Shown here: piece by piece, positions 41,695 through 51,014 of the stretch | Numbering within the stretch: the stretch's first letter is position 1 | Layout: every line of letters starts with the position of its first letter | Assembly (NCBI GenBank): GCA_965224105.1 | Contig: CBDCYH010000001.1 | Span: 310,001-374,000, forward strand | Direction: 5' to 3' | DNA: 64,000 nucleotides | Source: CBDCYH01 sp965224105 | GTDB lineage: Bacteria > Bacteroidota > Rhodothermia > Rhodothermales > JABDKH01 | Position numbers and translations under genes: made by a program | The notes under the pieces: generated by a model | Told to the model about the DNA's origin: nothing | Database searches by the model: none | What the model saw: the letters and a program-made list of their open reading frames with translations, nothing else

Positions 41695-42840
41695 CTACTT
41701 CTCGTTGTAGCCGTTCAATTTTGTGACTGAAAGTCGAGGTTGCCAGATGGTTGTCAGGCCCGGGGACGCCGGTCTGTATCGGATCGTCGGGTTGCCCGCA
41801 ACTTTCAGAGATCCGTTCGTCGTAATCGTTCCGTTTACGATGGTAGTTCCGCGGATGAAGTTTACGTCGCCACCGGCAAGGATCTGCGCATCAACCTCCG
41901 GATTACCCGTTAGATCAATATGTCCGTCGACGTACAATCCGACCGAACTTTCGTCGCCACCAGTCCACGATGTAGAGCCTCGTAGGATGTCGCGCTTGAG
42001 ATCCACATTTCCGTTTACAAGCAGCAGGACGTATCCATTAAAGGTTGTGTGTGTTGCAACATTCAGGTCTCCATCGATAAACCATACGTACGGATTTTCT
42101 CGGGTTCCTCCAAGGTTGTAGATACCCCCGATGCTTGTACTACCGTAAGTAGTTTTGTCAACCGTGATGGCACTTGCCATTGCCGGTACATCAACTTCTG
42201 GAATTTCGATGGGACTAGTCTGGTACGTCGAATTCATTCCCGTCGGGTTGTACCCAGGCTGGAAAATGTCATCATGATCTCCACCCGATTCGTAGGCGCT
42301 GGTAACGTACGTGCCGAATCCTGCCACAGAAACTTTGTTACCTTTTGTGGCCAGCCCACCATTGGTGTGCATATTAGAGTTCAGCTCATTTGCGGCATCG
42401 CCCGTAACGGCGATCTCGGAAAGAATACTGCCTCGAAGATCAAGGTCGTCTTCTGCGAGAACCGCGAAGTCAAAAAACTGAGGTGGGTTTGTTGGAAGGT
42501 CCGAAAGGACGTTCTCAAACTGAGCTCGAATTGAATAGCCTACGTCGCCGTTTTTCGTGCTGCCCATGCTCACAATGCGAGCAACATCTCCCGAAATCGT
42601 CACGGCAGTCTGATAAGAGGCTCCCTCGACGTTTCCGGTAAATGTGGTGGCTGCAAACGACTCAGCAAGTTTTTGCTTTGCTTTTGAAAAACCCGCAAGG
42701 GCTGCGTTTCGAGCCAGCACCTCGTATTGCGAATCTGCTACCCGCTCGTTGGCGGTCAGAAGTCCCTCGTTACTACTCAGAGAGTAGTAGGAACTCATGG
42801 TTGTCGCAATGACAACAGCAAGTAATAGTGCTTTTCCCAT
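41695..42840 (-). CDS. PilX-like protein, third gene of the pilin-like operon
   Basis: This 381-residue protein starts straight with a hydrophobic helix (MGKALLLAVVIATTMSSYYS, partly shown). A long helix with VLARNAALAGFSKAKQ follows at about 40-60, in the same layout as PilX-type minor pilins, but no Gly/Glu+5 leader precedes the helix. The second half (about 240-365) is a series of short beta strands rich in Asn, Thr and Gly (GNVDLKRDIL, DGHIDLTGNPEVDAQILAGG), resembling bactofilin or beta-solenoid sheets. It is the third of three genes reading 43987 to 41695, each 27-34 bp apart. It is homologous to the protein at 12115-13230. Confidence 0.75.
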   Translation of the reverse strand: MGKALLLAVVIATTMSSYYSLSSNEGLLTANERVADSQYEVLARNAALAGFSKAKQKLAESFAATTFTGNVEGASYQTAVTISGDVARIVSMGSTKNGDVGYSIRAQFENVLSDLPTNPPQFFDFAVLAEDDLDLRGSILSEIAVTGDAANELNSNMHTNGGLATKGNKVSVAGFGTYVTSAYESGGDHDDIFQPGYNPTGMNSTYQTSPIEIPEVDVPAMASAITVDKTTYGSTSIGGIYNLGGTRENPYVWFIDGDLNVATHTTFNGYVLLLVNGNVDLKRDILRGSTSWTGGDESSVGLYVDGHIDLTGNPEVDAQILAGGDVNFIRGTTIVNGTITTNGSLKVAGNPTIRYRPASPGLTTIWQPRLSVTKLNGYNEK

Positions 42841-42874
42841 TTTACCTGTAGTGGATTATTGAAATTATGTTGGG

Positions 42875-43444
42875 TTAGAGTAGGCGGTCCCTGAGCATCA
42901 TCGGGCGAAATGTCGATGACCAGCGAGTATCCTCAACTTCGATGCGGTCGCTTATCTCGATGCCTCCGGGCATCGTGGCGACAAACTTCACATCAATTTG
43001 GGACACCTCGGCAGGAATCGTCGCAGCATTTCCATCCTGATTTTCTGCTGTGATTTGCCATGACAGAAGCGCATCGTAGCTCGAACCGTCAATCACTCCG
43101 TTAACGTATCGCTGTATCTGATAAAGTGGTACAGCCGTGCCGTCTTGCATCTTCGTGCCGGTTTGGATCCGACGATACTCGACCGTGCGCTGTGTTGTGT
43201 CGACTGATGATGTCTGCGCAACGAACTCGAATGAATTTGCATCCTCGTGCAGGTCCACTACCCGAGACATATTTTGCATATCCCGCTGGATGAGCTGGGC
43301 GAAACTGAGCGTTTGCTGTTGAATCATATGGTATGCCGATGCCTCTGCAGCGACAAGCTGATTCTCAAACTGCACGTTCATTACAACTAACATCACGGTT
43401 GCTCCAATAATGGTCGCGCCGATGTTGTCAACAATAACGTTCAT
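42875..43444 (-). CDS. PilW-like protein, second gene of the pilin-like operon
   Basis: This is a 189-residue protein. The N-terminal hydrophobic helix (about 7-24) starts almost at the Met, without a leader. The next helix carries SFAQLIQRDMQNMSRVV, which matches the LIQRDLRN-like segment of PilW-type pilins. The rest is a small beta-rich head. It has no Cys. It is the middle gene, 34 bp after the PilX-like gene's start and 27 bp before the PilV-like gene's end in map terms, so the three are certainly one transcript. Confidence 0.72.
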   Translation of the reverse strand: MNVIVDNIGATIIGATVMLVVMNVQFENQLVAAEASAYHMIQQQTLSFAQLIQRDMQNMSRVVDLHEDANSFEFVAQTSSVDTTQRTVEYRRIQTGTKMQDGTAVPLYQIQRYVNGVIDGSSYDALLSWQITAENQDGNAATIPAEVSQIDVKFVATMPGGIEISDRIEVEDTRWSSTFRPMMLRDRLL

Positions 43445-43471
43445 GGTGGATTCTCCTAGATGAGCAGGTTG

Positions 43472-43987
43472 TTACCAGTTGCACTTTTTCCCGCACGAAA
43501 ATACCTGTGAGAGATACACGGTATCGGCCATCACGAAGTCCGTATTTGCAACCGCAACGGTTACTTTCTTGTACTTCGTAGGGATTGTCGAAGGAGTAAC
43601 CCCGTCAGATTCCACGTAAGCCACAACGGGCGCTGCCGTGAACGATAACGTGTGGCCACTGCGATCCCTCGTCCTGGACACGTTTATCCCATTGAAATCA
43701 TCAATGTCATCTGTGCCGCCTGCTTCGACGCCGGTAGAGTCAGATCCTTGATAGTAGCCTCCTATGGGAGTCAAATCGCCGGGACTGAAGATTTCTTCCG
43801 ATAGAGTCGCTTCGTCGAATGCCATTGATCCAATCTCCTCCATCAGATCAACAGCAACGCTAGTTGACTGCAGGGAAAGTTCGTTTTCTACGATATTCAG
43901 GCGAGTGGCGATTACGTTCTGATGCTGCGTGTAGGCATACATCGACGTCAAGATCATGCTCAGGATAGCGAGCAGAGATTGTGGCAT
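43472..43987 (-). CDS. PilV-like protein, first gene of the pilin-like operon
   Basis: This is a 171-residue protein with an N-terminal hydrophobic helix of about 16 residues directly after MPQ and no prepilin leader. The helix continues with NELSLQSTSVAVDLMEEIGSMAFDE, partly shown, which matches the PilV/GspI-type segment (ALAQDLMEEIR..FDE). The head is small, and two Cys in the C terminus (FSCGKKC) could pair. It is the first gene of the operon, and the giant-protein array diverges from it. Confidence 0.72.
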   Translation of the reverse strand: MPQSLLAILSMILTSMYAYTQHQNVIATRLNIVENELSLQSTSVAVDLMEEIGSMAFDEATLSEEIFSPGDLTPIGGYYQGSDSTGVEAGGTDDIDDFNGINVSRTRDRSGHTLSFTAAPVVAYVESDGVTPSTIPTKYKKVTVAVANTDFVMADTVYLSQVFSCGKKCNW

Positions 43988-44256
43988 GGTGGAAACCAGG
44001 TATTGTCAGAAAAAAGACCTGCTTGGGATCGATCCGCACTGATGGGAATAGCGGATAGACGCGGTATCGACCGGCCTTCATTCAATCTTAAATATCTGAT
44101 GTGACGGACCGATGGGCGGGGACCGAGCGGTGCAATTCGCCTCCGATATCCTACCCCTCAGGTCCGATTAAAGACCGTTGTTCCGAACCCGGACAGAACT
44201 CGCGCCCATCTTAATTACACTTACTGAAAGGATTCTTGGATCGAAATGAGGATCGC
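43988..44256. other. Divergent intergenic region between pilin-like operon and T9SS array
   Basis: These 269 bp contain no coding potential I can support. Regulatory sites for both the minus-strand pilin-like operon and the plus-strand array must lie here. A GGATCGATCC palindrome sits at about 44025-44034. I see no convincing Bacteroidota -33/-7 promoter pair. Confidence 0.5.
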
Positions 44257-47200
44257 ATGACCCCACAGCTACTATTTGCCTCAGCTCGCGAAACAAAGAA
44301 ATCACTTCCTGCCCTACTTCTCTTATTGATACTGACGGCTTCATCGGTGACCGGCCAGGTTCCGGGTACGTGCGAAGTAGGTAACGCGTCGGATACCCTG
44401 GATGTTAACAACGTTCGGGCGACGGTATACAATCACGGAGGCCTGTTTTGGAATGGGTCTGGTAACGTTTATACCATACCGAAAGATGGAGAGGCGAACT
44501 CCATCTTCGCAGCAGGTATTTGGGTTGGTGGATTAGATCAAAACAACGAACTCCGGTTTGCTGGCACCACCTATGGTCCGTTTGAGTTTTACCCGGGACC
44601 ATTCGACTTGTCAAACAACCCACCATCCGGTTGCGAACAGTACGACCGGATTTATCGCATCTCGAGGGACGACCTGGATAGGTACGAGCAATCGGGAATA
44701 CTAATAGGTGACATCCGCGATTGGCCGGTCGACTTGGGTGCACCAGTAACTGATGGCGACGGTGATCCCGGGAACTACAACTTGTCTGGCGGTGACCTTC
44801 CCGAGCTCACCGGCGATCAGATGGCATGGTGGGTGATGAACGATGTTGGGGGACCGAAGGGATGGTCGCAAAGGAAACCCATCGGCCTGGAAGTGCAGGT
44901 CTCCGCGTTTGCAGTCGAAAGCCACGAAGAATCTATCAACAACACTACTTTTTATCGCTACCGGTTGGAGAACAAAGGCGCGGTTGAACTCCGCGACATG
45001 TATTTCGGAATGTTCGTAGACGTGGACCTGGGGAACGCGGCTGATGATTACGTAGGGTCTGACTCTGTACTCGGTCTGGGTATCACATATAACGGCGATG
45101 ATTTTGATCAAGGATTTGACGGATATGGAGTCGATACACCGGCCATAGGATTTGATTTTGTACAAGGACCATTAGTAGACAATCCGGTCGGCGGTATGTG
45201 GACTGATCCGGATGGGACAGTGCACCCTGGAATGACCAGGAGGCAAATGGATGTTTTCTTCTCGCATCCCAAATCACGACCTCCTGAAGCCGATACAGAC
45301 GACCCCTATCAATTTCTCCAAGGGTTGTGGCACGATGGTTCACCTTTGACGGTAGGAGGTGATGGATTGGGTGGCATGACCCCAACTCGATTCATGTTTT
45401 CTGGAGATGCTACGAACAGGGAATTCTGGTCCGAGGAAAACACAGATGGACTCGGCACGAGAAACCTACCAGGAGATAAGAGATTCGTAACCTCGACAGG
45501 GCCATTTGATTTCCCACCAGGTGAGGTCCAGGAAATTGTTGTTGCCATCATATGGTCTCGTGCCGATTCTCGACTTGCGTCTTTTACCAAGTTGAAGTCT
45601 GATGACGAAATCGTCCAAATAGCATTCGATCAGGATGCGCTGCACCTCCCCCAGCTGCAAGCCCCAGTATTAACTGCAGAACCACTGGACGGCACGGTCA
45701 TCCTCGAGTGGTCCAATCCTCCGACCTCCAACAACTATCTGGAGCGGTTTGATGAGCGCGGATTCGTTTCTTCACGCGACCCGGCCAACAAGGATTTAAC
45801 GCACACGTTTGAGGGCTACATCCTCTATGAGTTTGAAAACGAATCGGATTCAGTTGGGCAGGAGATTGCGATATATGATGTAGACAACAATGTCCGTGGA
45901 GTCGTTGAGTTGAAGGTAAACGAGGAGACTGGGCAGCGCGAAGAGGTGGTATCGATAATTGGTAATGATTCCGGCATTCAGCGGTCGCATGTAATTGACA
46001 ACCTGCAGAACTATCGAGACTACTACTATGGTGTTCAGGCCTACGCGGTTAACGAATATTCTTCGCGTCGCATCCTTCGGAGCAGTGTCACAAGGGCTTC
46101 TGCAACCCCGGCACCGGTGGACGCGCTCTCGGGCGGTACAGTCTTGCAGGCTGGGATAGGGGACACTCTATCGTTTTCTCGAATCTCAGGGGCTGGATCT
46201 GCAGAAGAACTGTTCGCGATTATAAACAATCCCCTGGCCGTTCGGGATGCTACCTATGAACTCAGATTTTACAGCCATCCCGTTAGGTTTCATGGCACGG
46301 ACTCAGTCCAAACCGAACTCACGTATGATATTGTTCGACTACCAAACGACTCCGTAGTGTTTGACGGCGGAGCTCTCCTGGACGCGACCGGCGTCGCAAC
46401 TCCTTTTGGTGAAAACGTGTTCTCGCTTGACGGACTATCGCTAACCATTGTACCGGAGACTCCAGACTTTGAAGCATTTCTGACGATCGCCAATGCGGAT
46501 GGATTAATCGAGCCACCCACCGGAGCGGCGACCGATTTTAGCGGTTTCCCCGTCCCGGAGAGGCCAGGCAGTAGTCAGCAGCAAGGAGAGGGTGTGTGGT
46601 TCATTCACACTGGAGATAGTGCAGCCTCCAGGGGCGACTACAAAGACTTTCTGTCACGATCACTGCCTTTCGGTTTTGAGACTCGACCGCTTAGTGATTG
46701 GGAGATTCGGTTTACGCCAACATGTTTCAATGCCTGGCAAACTGCCCTGGCCAGTGGCACTCCTTTCGCCACTCCTCCTGAAGGTTGCTATGCCTACGAC
46801 CGCTTCGATGTCTTCGGAGACAAACGGCCTCAGCTTGTTCCATTTGAATTATGGAATATCGGTGTCGGAACGCCAGATGATGCATCTGATGACTATCGCA
46901 TGATCCCCGCAATAATTGACATGGATGGCGACGGTTTTGATATGCAGTGGTCGGATCACAGCGTGTCATCTGCAGACAACGATCCTCAGACCGATTGGGT
47001 ATACTGGTACCATCCGCTGGACCAGACACCCGGAACAGCCGGCTATGACGTGTGGAAGGCCGAGTTGTTAGGTGGAGTTTCGGGCAACCATGGCGAAGAA
47101 GTGTTCGGACGGATGGTTTGGGTTAATTGGAACGGCGGAAGTGTTGGAGCGGCTGCGAACAAGGCTGACTTCCTTGCTAACGTTGTCGACCAGCAAATGC

Positions 47201-47631
47201 CGGAAGCAGGGACGGTGTTTAGGCTGGTTACAACCAAACCGTTTGCGGACGGAGATGTCTTTAGGATCTCAACAGTCGATGTGGCCCCGTTGAGAAACAT
47301 CGACTCAACAGCCGTTAGCGAGCTTGACAACATTGGCATTTCTCCCAATCCGTACTACGGCATCTCCGATTACGAAAAGGGATTGGTTGACACCGAGGTG
47401 CGGTTCACGAACATGCCGGACAAAGCAACGATCCGCGTGTTCACCCTGGCGGGGTCGCTTGTGCGAACGCTGGAGAAGAACGATGGCAACAGTTTTCTCT
47501 CGTTCAACTTGCGCAACGAGCATGGCAACTGGCTGTCGTCCGGGATGTACCTCATCCATGTGGAGGTACCGGGAGTTGGTGAGCGGACGTTGAAGTTTGG
47601 TCTCATCCAGCGCAATAAGGCACTGCAATGA
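44257..47631 (+). CDS. T9SS-exported surface protein, paralogue 1 of 4
   Basis: This secreted protein has 1,124 residues from the ATG at 44257. A TTG at 44236 would add seven. The signal peptide ends near VTG-QVPG. The mature protein opens with the block GTCEVGNASDTLDVNNVRA, shared by all four paralogues, with Cys. Aromatic- and glycine-rich strands, Asp-rich Ca-like loops (DGDGDPGNYN) and an FN3-like segment (about 475-560: ILEWSNPPTSNNYLERF) follow. The last 95 residues are a type A sorting domain: ISPNPYYGISDYEKG, then VRVFTLAGSLVRTLE-type strands and LKFGLI at the end. T9SS exports and anchors such proteins. Its C-terminal 4 bp overlap the next gene. It is the most divergent paralogue. 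Confidence 0.88.
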   Translation: MTPQLLFASARETKKSLPALLLLLILTASSVTGQVPGTCEVGNASDTLDVNNVRATVYNHGGLFWNGSGNVYTIPKDGEANSIFAAGIWVGGLDQNNELRFAGTTYGPFEFYPGPFDLSNNPPSGCEQYDRIYRISRDDLDRYEQSGILIGDIRDWPVDLGAPVTDGDGDPGNYNLSGGDLPELTGDQMAWWVMNDVGGPKGWSQRKPIGLEVQVSAFAVESHEESINNTTFYRYRLENKGAVELRDMYFGMFVDVDLGNAADDYVGSDSVLGLGITYNGDDFDQGFDGYGVDTPAIGFDFVQGPLVDNPVGGMWTDPDGTVHPGMTRRQMDVFFSHPKSRPPEADTDDPYQFLQGLWHDGSPLTVGGDGLGGMTPTRFMFSGDATNREFWSEENTDGLGTRNLPGDKRFVTSTGPFDFPPGEVQEIVVAIIWSRADSRLASFTKLKSDDEIVQIAFDQDALHLPQLQAPVLTAEPLDGTVILEWSNPPTSNNYLERFDERGFVSSRDPANKDLTHTFEGYILYEFENESDSVGQEIAIYDVDNNVRGVVELKVNEETGQREEVVSIIGNDSGIQRSHVIDNLQNYRDYYYGVQAYAVNEYSSRRILRSSVTRASATPAPVDALSGGTVLQAGIGDTLSFSRISGAGSAEELFAIINNPLAVRDATYELRFYSHPVRFHGTDSVQTELTYDIVRLPNDSVVFDGGALLDATGVATPFGENVFSLDGLSLTIVPETPDFEAFLTIANADGLIEPPTGAATDFSGFPVPERPGSSQQQGEGVWFIHTGDSAASRGDYKDFLSRSLPFGFETRPLSDWEIRFTPTCFNAWQTALASGTPFATPPEGCYAYDRFDVFGDKRPQLVPFELWNIGVGTPDDASDDYRMIPAIIDMDGDGFDMQWSDHSVSSADNDPQTDWVYWYHPLDQTPGTAGYDVWKAELLGGVSGNHGEEVFGRMVWVNWNGGSVGAAANKADFLANVVDQQMPEAGTVFRLVTTKPFADGDVFRISTVDVAPLRNIDSTAVSELDNIGISPNPYYGISDYEKGLVDTEVRFTNMPDKATIRVFTLAGSLVRTLEKNDGNSFLSFNLRNEHGNWLSSGMYLIHVEVPGVGERTLKFGLIQRNKALQ

Positions 47632-48500
47632 TGTGGAGTATGCACGAATCTATGAACAAAAAATATCTGACCGTTGCACTTTTTGCAGCGACAATATTGC
47701 TAGCAACCATAAATAGAGTTTCGGCACAAACCGTTGGAACATGCAAGCTCGGATCCGCCATTGACACGCTAGACGTCAACAATGTTCGGGCATCAGTCTT
47801 CAACGCTGGCCAACTTTTTTGGAGGGGATCTGGAAACGTCTATACTGTTCCTAAAGACGGGCAGGCAAACGCAATATTTGCTTCCGGCATCTGGCTTGGT
47901 GGACTGGACGAAAACGAGCAATTGCGTTTTGCAGGGACGGCGTATGGTCCTTTCGAATACTTTCCTGGTCCATTAAACGAACTGGGTGATCCACCTTCGG
48001 ACTGCTCAGAGTATGATCGGATATTCAACGTCTCTCTTGAGGATATCAAACAGTATGAGAACACTGGACAGCTGACCGACGACATTCGGGATTGGCCGGC
48101 AGACCTCGGCGCACCTGTTGTTGATGGCGACGGGATTGACGGCAACTACAATCTAGCTGCTGGCGATCGTCCCGACATTACAGGAGATCAAATGCTCTGG
48201 TGGGTAATGAACGATGTCGGCGGCGTAAAAGAATGGTCCAAGACGGAACCGATGGGTGTTGAGATTCAAGCATCAGCATTTGCGTTTCATACCAACAACG
48301 CGCTTGACAATACCACGTTCTTCCGCTATCGGATTGAGAACAAGGGCAATGTCGAAATGCGTGACCTGTTCTTTGGCATTTGGGCAGATCCAGATCTCGG
48401 AAACGCGGCTGATGATTTCGTCGGCTCCGATTCAACCTTGGGAATGGCCATTGCCTACAACGGTGATGATATCGACGAGGGTTTCGACGGATACGGTGAT
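47545..48500 (+). repeat. Near-identical block, copy at the paralogue 1/2 junction
   Basis: The sequence matches 54257-55212 at a constant spacing of 6,712 bp. It starts in the last codons of paralogue 1 (ATGTACCTCATCC) and runs through the stop/start overlap into paralogue 2. Differences are scattered and few. Because it crosses a gene boundary, it reveals an earlier segmental event, not selection on one protein. Confidence 0.8.
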
Positions 48501-51014
48501 CGACCGGCTGCGGTAGGATTCGATTTTGTGCAGGGCGCATTGGTGCCGGCCACTCGACCTGGAACGATTTGGACTGATCCCGATGGAACTAAACACCCAG
48601 GAAGGATGCGCCAGGGGATGTACGCTTTTGTCTACTACAACGGTGATAGTTCGGTACTAGGCAATCCAGATGGCGATACAAATGATCCCTACAATTACCT
48701 GCGTGCGATCTGGAGGGACAATTCGCCAATGACATACGGAGGGAATGGGTATGGTCGCTCCGAGGTCACAAGGTACATGTTTTCCGGTGATGCAGCCAGG
48801 AAAGAGTATTGGTCCGAAGAAAATACGGATGGTTTTGGCTCGAGGAATACGCCTGCAGATCGAAGATTTCTATTATCCACCGGCCCCTTCAATCTCCTCC
48901 GGGGTGATGTGCAGGAAATCGTTGTTGCCATCGTTTGGTCACGCTCTTCATCCAGACTAGCCTCATACTCTCAGCTAAAAGAGGACGATATTTTTGTTCA
49001 GCGCGCATTCGACCTCAACTTCGAATCCCCCGAACAGATCTCTACTCCGGCCCTAACCGCCCAGCCCGTCGACAATGGTGTGGTGTTGGAATGGTCCAAC
49101 CCTCCCGAGTCAAACAATTTCCTTGAACGCTACGAGGCACTAAGCTGGACTCTTTTGCCGAATCCACCTACCCTTGATGAAACCCATACCTTTGAGGGCT
49201 ACATAGTCTACGAGTTTGAGTCCGAGGATGACGATATAGGTATTCCGATCGCCGTCTATGATGTGCCGAACGAGGTGAAAGAAATAGCGGAGGAGGCCAA
49301 AGACGAAGAATCAGGAATAATAGAGCGGATTGTCACAATCCGCGGTAGTGATTCGGGAGTCCGGAGGAGTCACTACGTTGATTCGCTGAACAATTTTCGA
49401 GACTATTACTTTGGTGTTCAGGCGTACGCGTACAACGAAAACTCTTTGGAGCCCGTCCGTCGCAGCGAAATATCCAGGGTAACGGTGGCGGCGGGTCCTG
49501 TTGAATCGCTCAGCGGTGGCACGGTGACCAATGCGGCTATTGGCGACAGTCTGTCATTTGTGCGGACAATGGGCACTGGCACTGCCACCGGGCTCCTGGC
49601 CGTGGTTGATAATCCATTGGGACTCCAGGCCGATACATACGAGATTCGGATGTACGACCATCCATTCCGCTTTGCGGGTACCGATTCCGCCGAGTTTGTC
49701 CTGACGTATGACATTGTCCGGCTGTCGGATGAATCCCTTTTCTATGACGGAAGCGCCTTCGTCGACTCTCTGGGCAACCAACAGGCGTTCGGAGAAAATG
49801 TCTTTTCACTAGATGGTCTCTCCTTAAACATTGACACGGCTCCCACCGACTTTGAAGCTTTTCTAACCGTTGCGAACGGTGCTGGCGTCCTTGATCCTCC
49901 AACAGGAGCAGCTGCAGACTTCCAGAATTTCCCTGTTCCTGAGCGACCGACGGATCTGCAGCAGGTGGGCAATGGGATATGGTTTGTCCACACGGGTGAC
50001 AATGGTTCCAGAGGGCCATACGACGCATTCATTGGCCGGTCGATTCGCAACGGTTTTGGTCCCGTCGTGCCGTTTGATTGGGAAATTCGGTTTACACCCG
50101 TCTGTTACGATGCATGGAGGACCGCGACTGATGCGGGGACTCCTTTCGCTACTCCAGCCGATGGCTGTTACGGCTACGACCGCTTCGGGATATTCGGCGA
50201 TGACCGTCCGCAACTGGTACCGTTTGAGTTGTGGAATATTGGCGCAGGAACCCCAGATGACGCCAGCGACGACTTCCGACTAGTTCCTGCCATCATCGAC
50301 TGGGACGGTGACGGTTATGATATGCAGTGGTTCGACCATAGCGTATCGTCTACCGATAACGATCCGGAAACAGATTGGACGTACTGGTATAATCCGCTCG
50401 ACCGTACTCCCGGCACCGTAGGTTATGACAACTGGCAAAAAGATTTGCTGTCCGGCGAAGGTGCTGATCATCACGACAATGAAATCATGGCGCGCTTCGT
50501 GTGGGTCAACTGGAACGGTGGTTCAGTGAGTGCGGCAACTGACAAGGCCGATTACTTGGCGAATCATGTCAACCAGGACATGCCTGAACCCGGCACAGTC
50601 TTCAGAATGACAACGACTAAACCGCTCAGCGACGGCGACGTATTCCAGCTGTCGACGGTTGATGCCGCACCGATAACAAACGAAACATCGGTAGCAAAAT
50701 CAGCGCTCGAGCGCATTGGCATCTCGCCCAATCCGTACTACGGCATCTCCGATTACGAAAAGGGATTGGTTGACACCGAGGTTCGGTTCACCAACATGCC
50801 GGACAAGGCCACCATCCGCGTGTTCACCCTGGCGGGGTCGCTTGTCCGGACGCTGGAGAAGAACGACAACAACAGTTTTCTCTCGTTCAACTTGCGCAAC
50901 GAGCATGGCAACTGGCTGGCGTCCGGGATGTACCTCATCCATGTGGAGGTACCGGGAGTTGGTGATCGGACACTAAAGTTTGGTCTCGTCCAACGCAACA
51001 AGTCGCTTCAGTGA
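47628..51014 (+). CDS. T9SS-exported surface protein, paralogue 2 of 4
   Basis: This is an 1,128-residue paralogue. The likely mature start follows MNKKYLTVALFAATILL (internal ATG at 47652) and a signal cut at VSA-QTVG. The first ATG, at 47628, overlaps the stop of paralogue 1 by 4 bp (ATGA), suggesting coupled translation. The N-terminal block (GTCKLGSAIDTLDVNNVRA), central FN3-like segment and sorting domain are in the same order as in paralogue 1. Its first roughly 290 residues are nearly identical to paralogue 4 at the DNA level, with a constant spacing of 6,712 bp that begins inside the end of the preceding gene. It ends with GTGA shared with paralogue 3. Confidence 0.88.
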   Translation: MMWSMHESMNKKYLTVALFAATILLATINRVSAQTVGTCKLGSAIDTLDVNNVRASVFNAGQLFWRGSGNVYTVPKDGQANAIFASGIWLGGLDENEQLRFAGTAYGPFEYFPGPLNELGDPPSDCSEYDRIFNVSLEDIKQYENTGQLTDDIRDWPADLGAPVVDGDGIDGNYNLAAGDRPDITGDQMLWWVMNDVGGVKEWSKTEPMGVEIQASAFAFHTNNALDNTTFFRYRIENKGNVEMRDLFFGIWADPDLGNAADDFVGSDSTLGMAIAYNGDDIDEGFDGYGDRPAAVGFDFVQGALVPATRPGTIWTDPDGTKHPGRMRQGMYAFVYYNGDSSVLGNPDGDTNDPYNYLRAIWRDNSPMTYGGNGYGRSEVTRYMFSGDAARKEYWSEENTDGFGSRNTPADRRFLLSTGPFNLLRGDVQEIVVAIVWSRSSSRLASYSQLKEDDIFVQRAFDLNFESPEQISTPALTAQPVDNGVVLEWSNPPESNNFLERYEALSWTLLPNPPTLDETHTFEGYIVYEFESEDDDIGIPIAVYDVPNEVKEIAEEAKDEESGIIERIVTIRGSDSGVRRSHYVDSLNNFRDYYFGVQAYAYNENSLEPVRRSEISRVTVAAGPVESLSGGTVTNAAIGDSLSFVRTMGTGTATGLLAVVDNPLGLQADTYEIRMYDHPFRFAGTDSAEFVLTYDIVRLSDESLFYDGSAFVDSLGNQQAFGENVFSLDGLSLNIDTAPTDFEAFLTVANGAGVLDPPTGAAADFQNFPVPERPTDLQQVGNGIWFVHTGDNGSRGPYDAFIGRSIRNGFGPVVPFDWEIRFTPVCYDAWRTATDAGTPFATPADGCYGYDRFGIFGDDRPQLVPFELWNIGAGTPDDASDDFRLVPAIIDWDGDGYDMQWFDHSVSSTDNDPETDWTYWYNPLDRTPGTVGYDNWQKDLLSGEGADHHDNEIMARFVWVNWNGGSVSAATDKADYLANHVNQDMPEPGTVFRMTTTKPLSDGDVFQLSTVDAAPITNETSVAKSALERIGISPNPYYGISDYEKGLVDTEVRFTNMPDKATIRVFTLAGSLVRTLEKNDNNSFLSFNLRNEHGNWLASGMYLIHVEVPGVGDRTLKFGLVQRNKSLQ

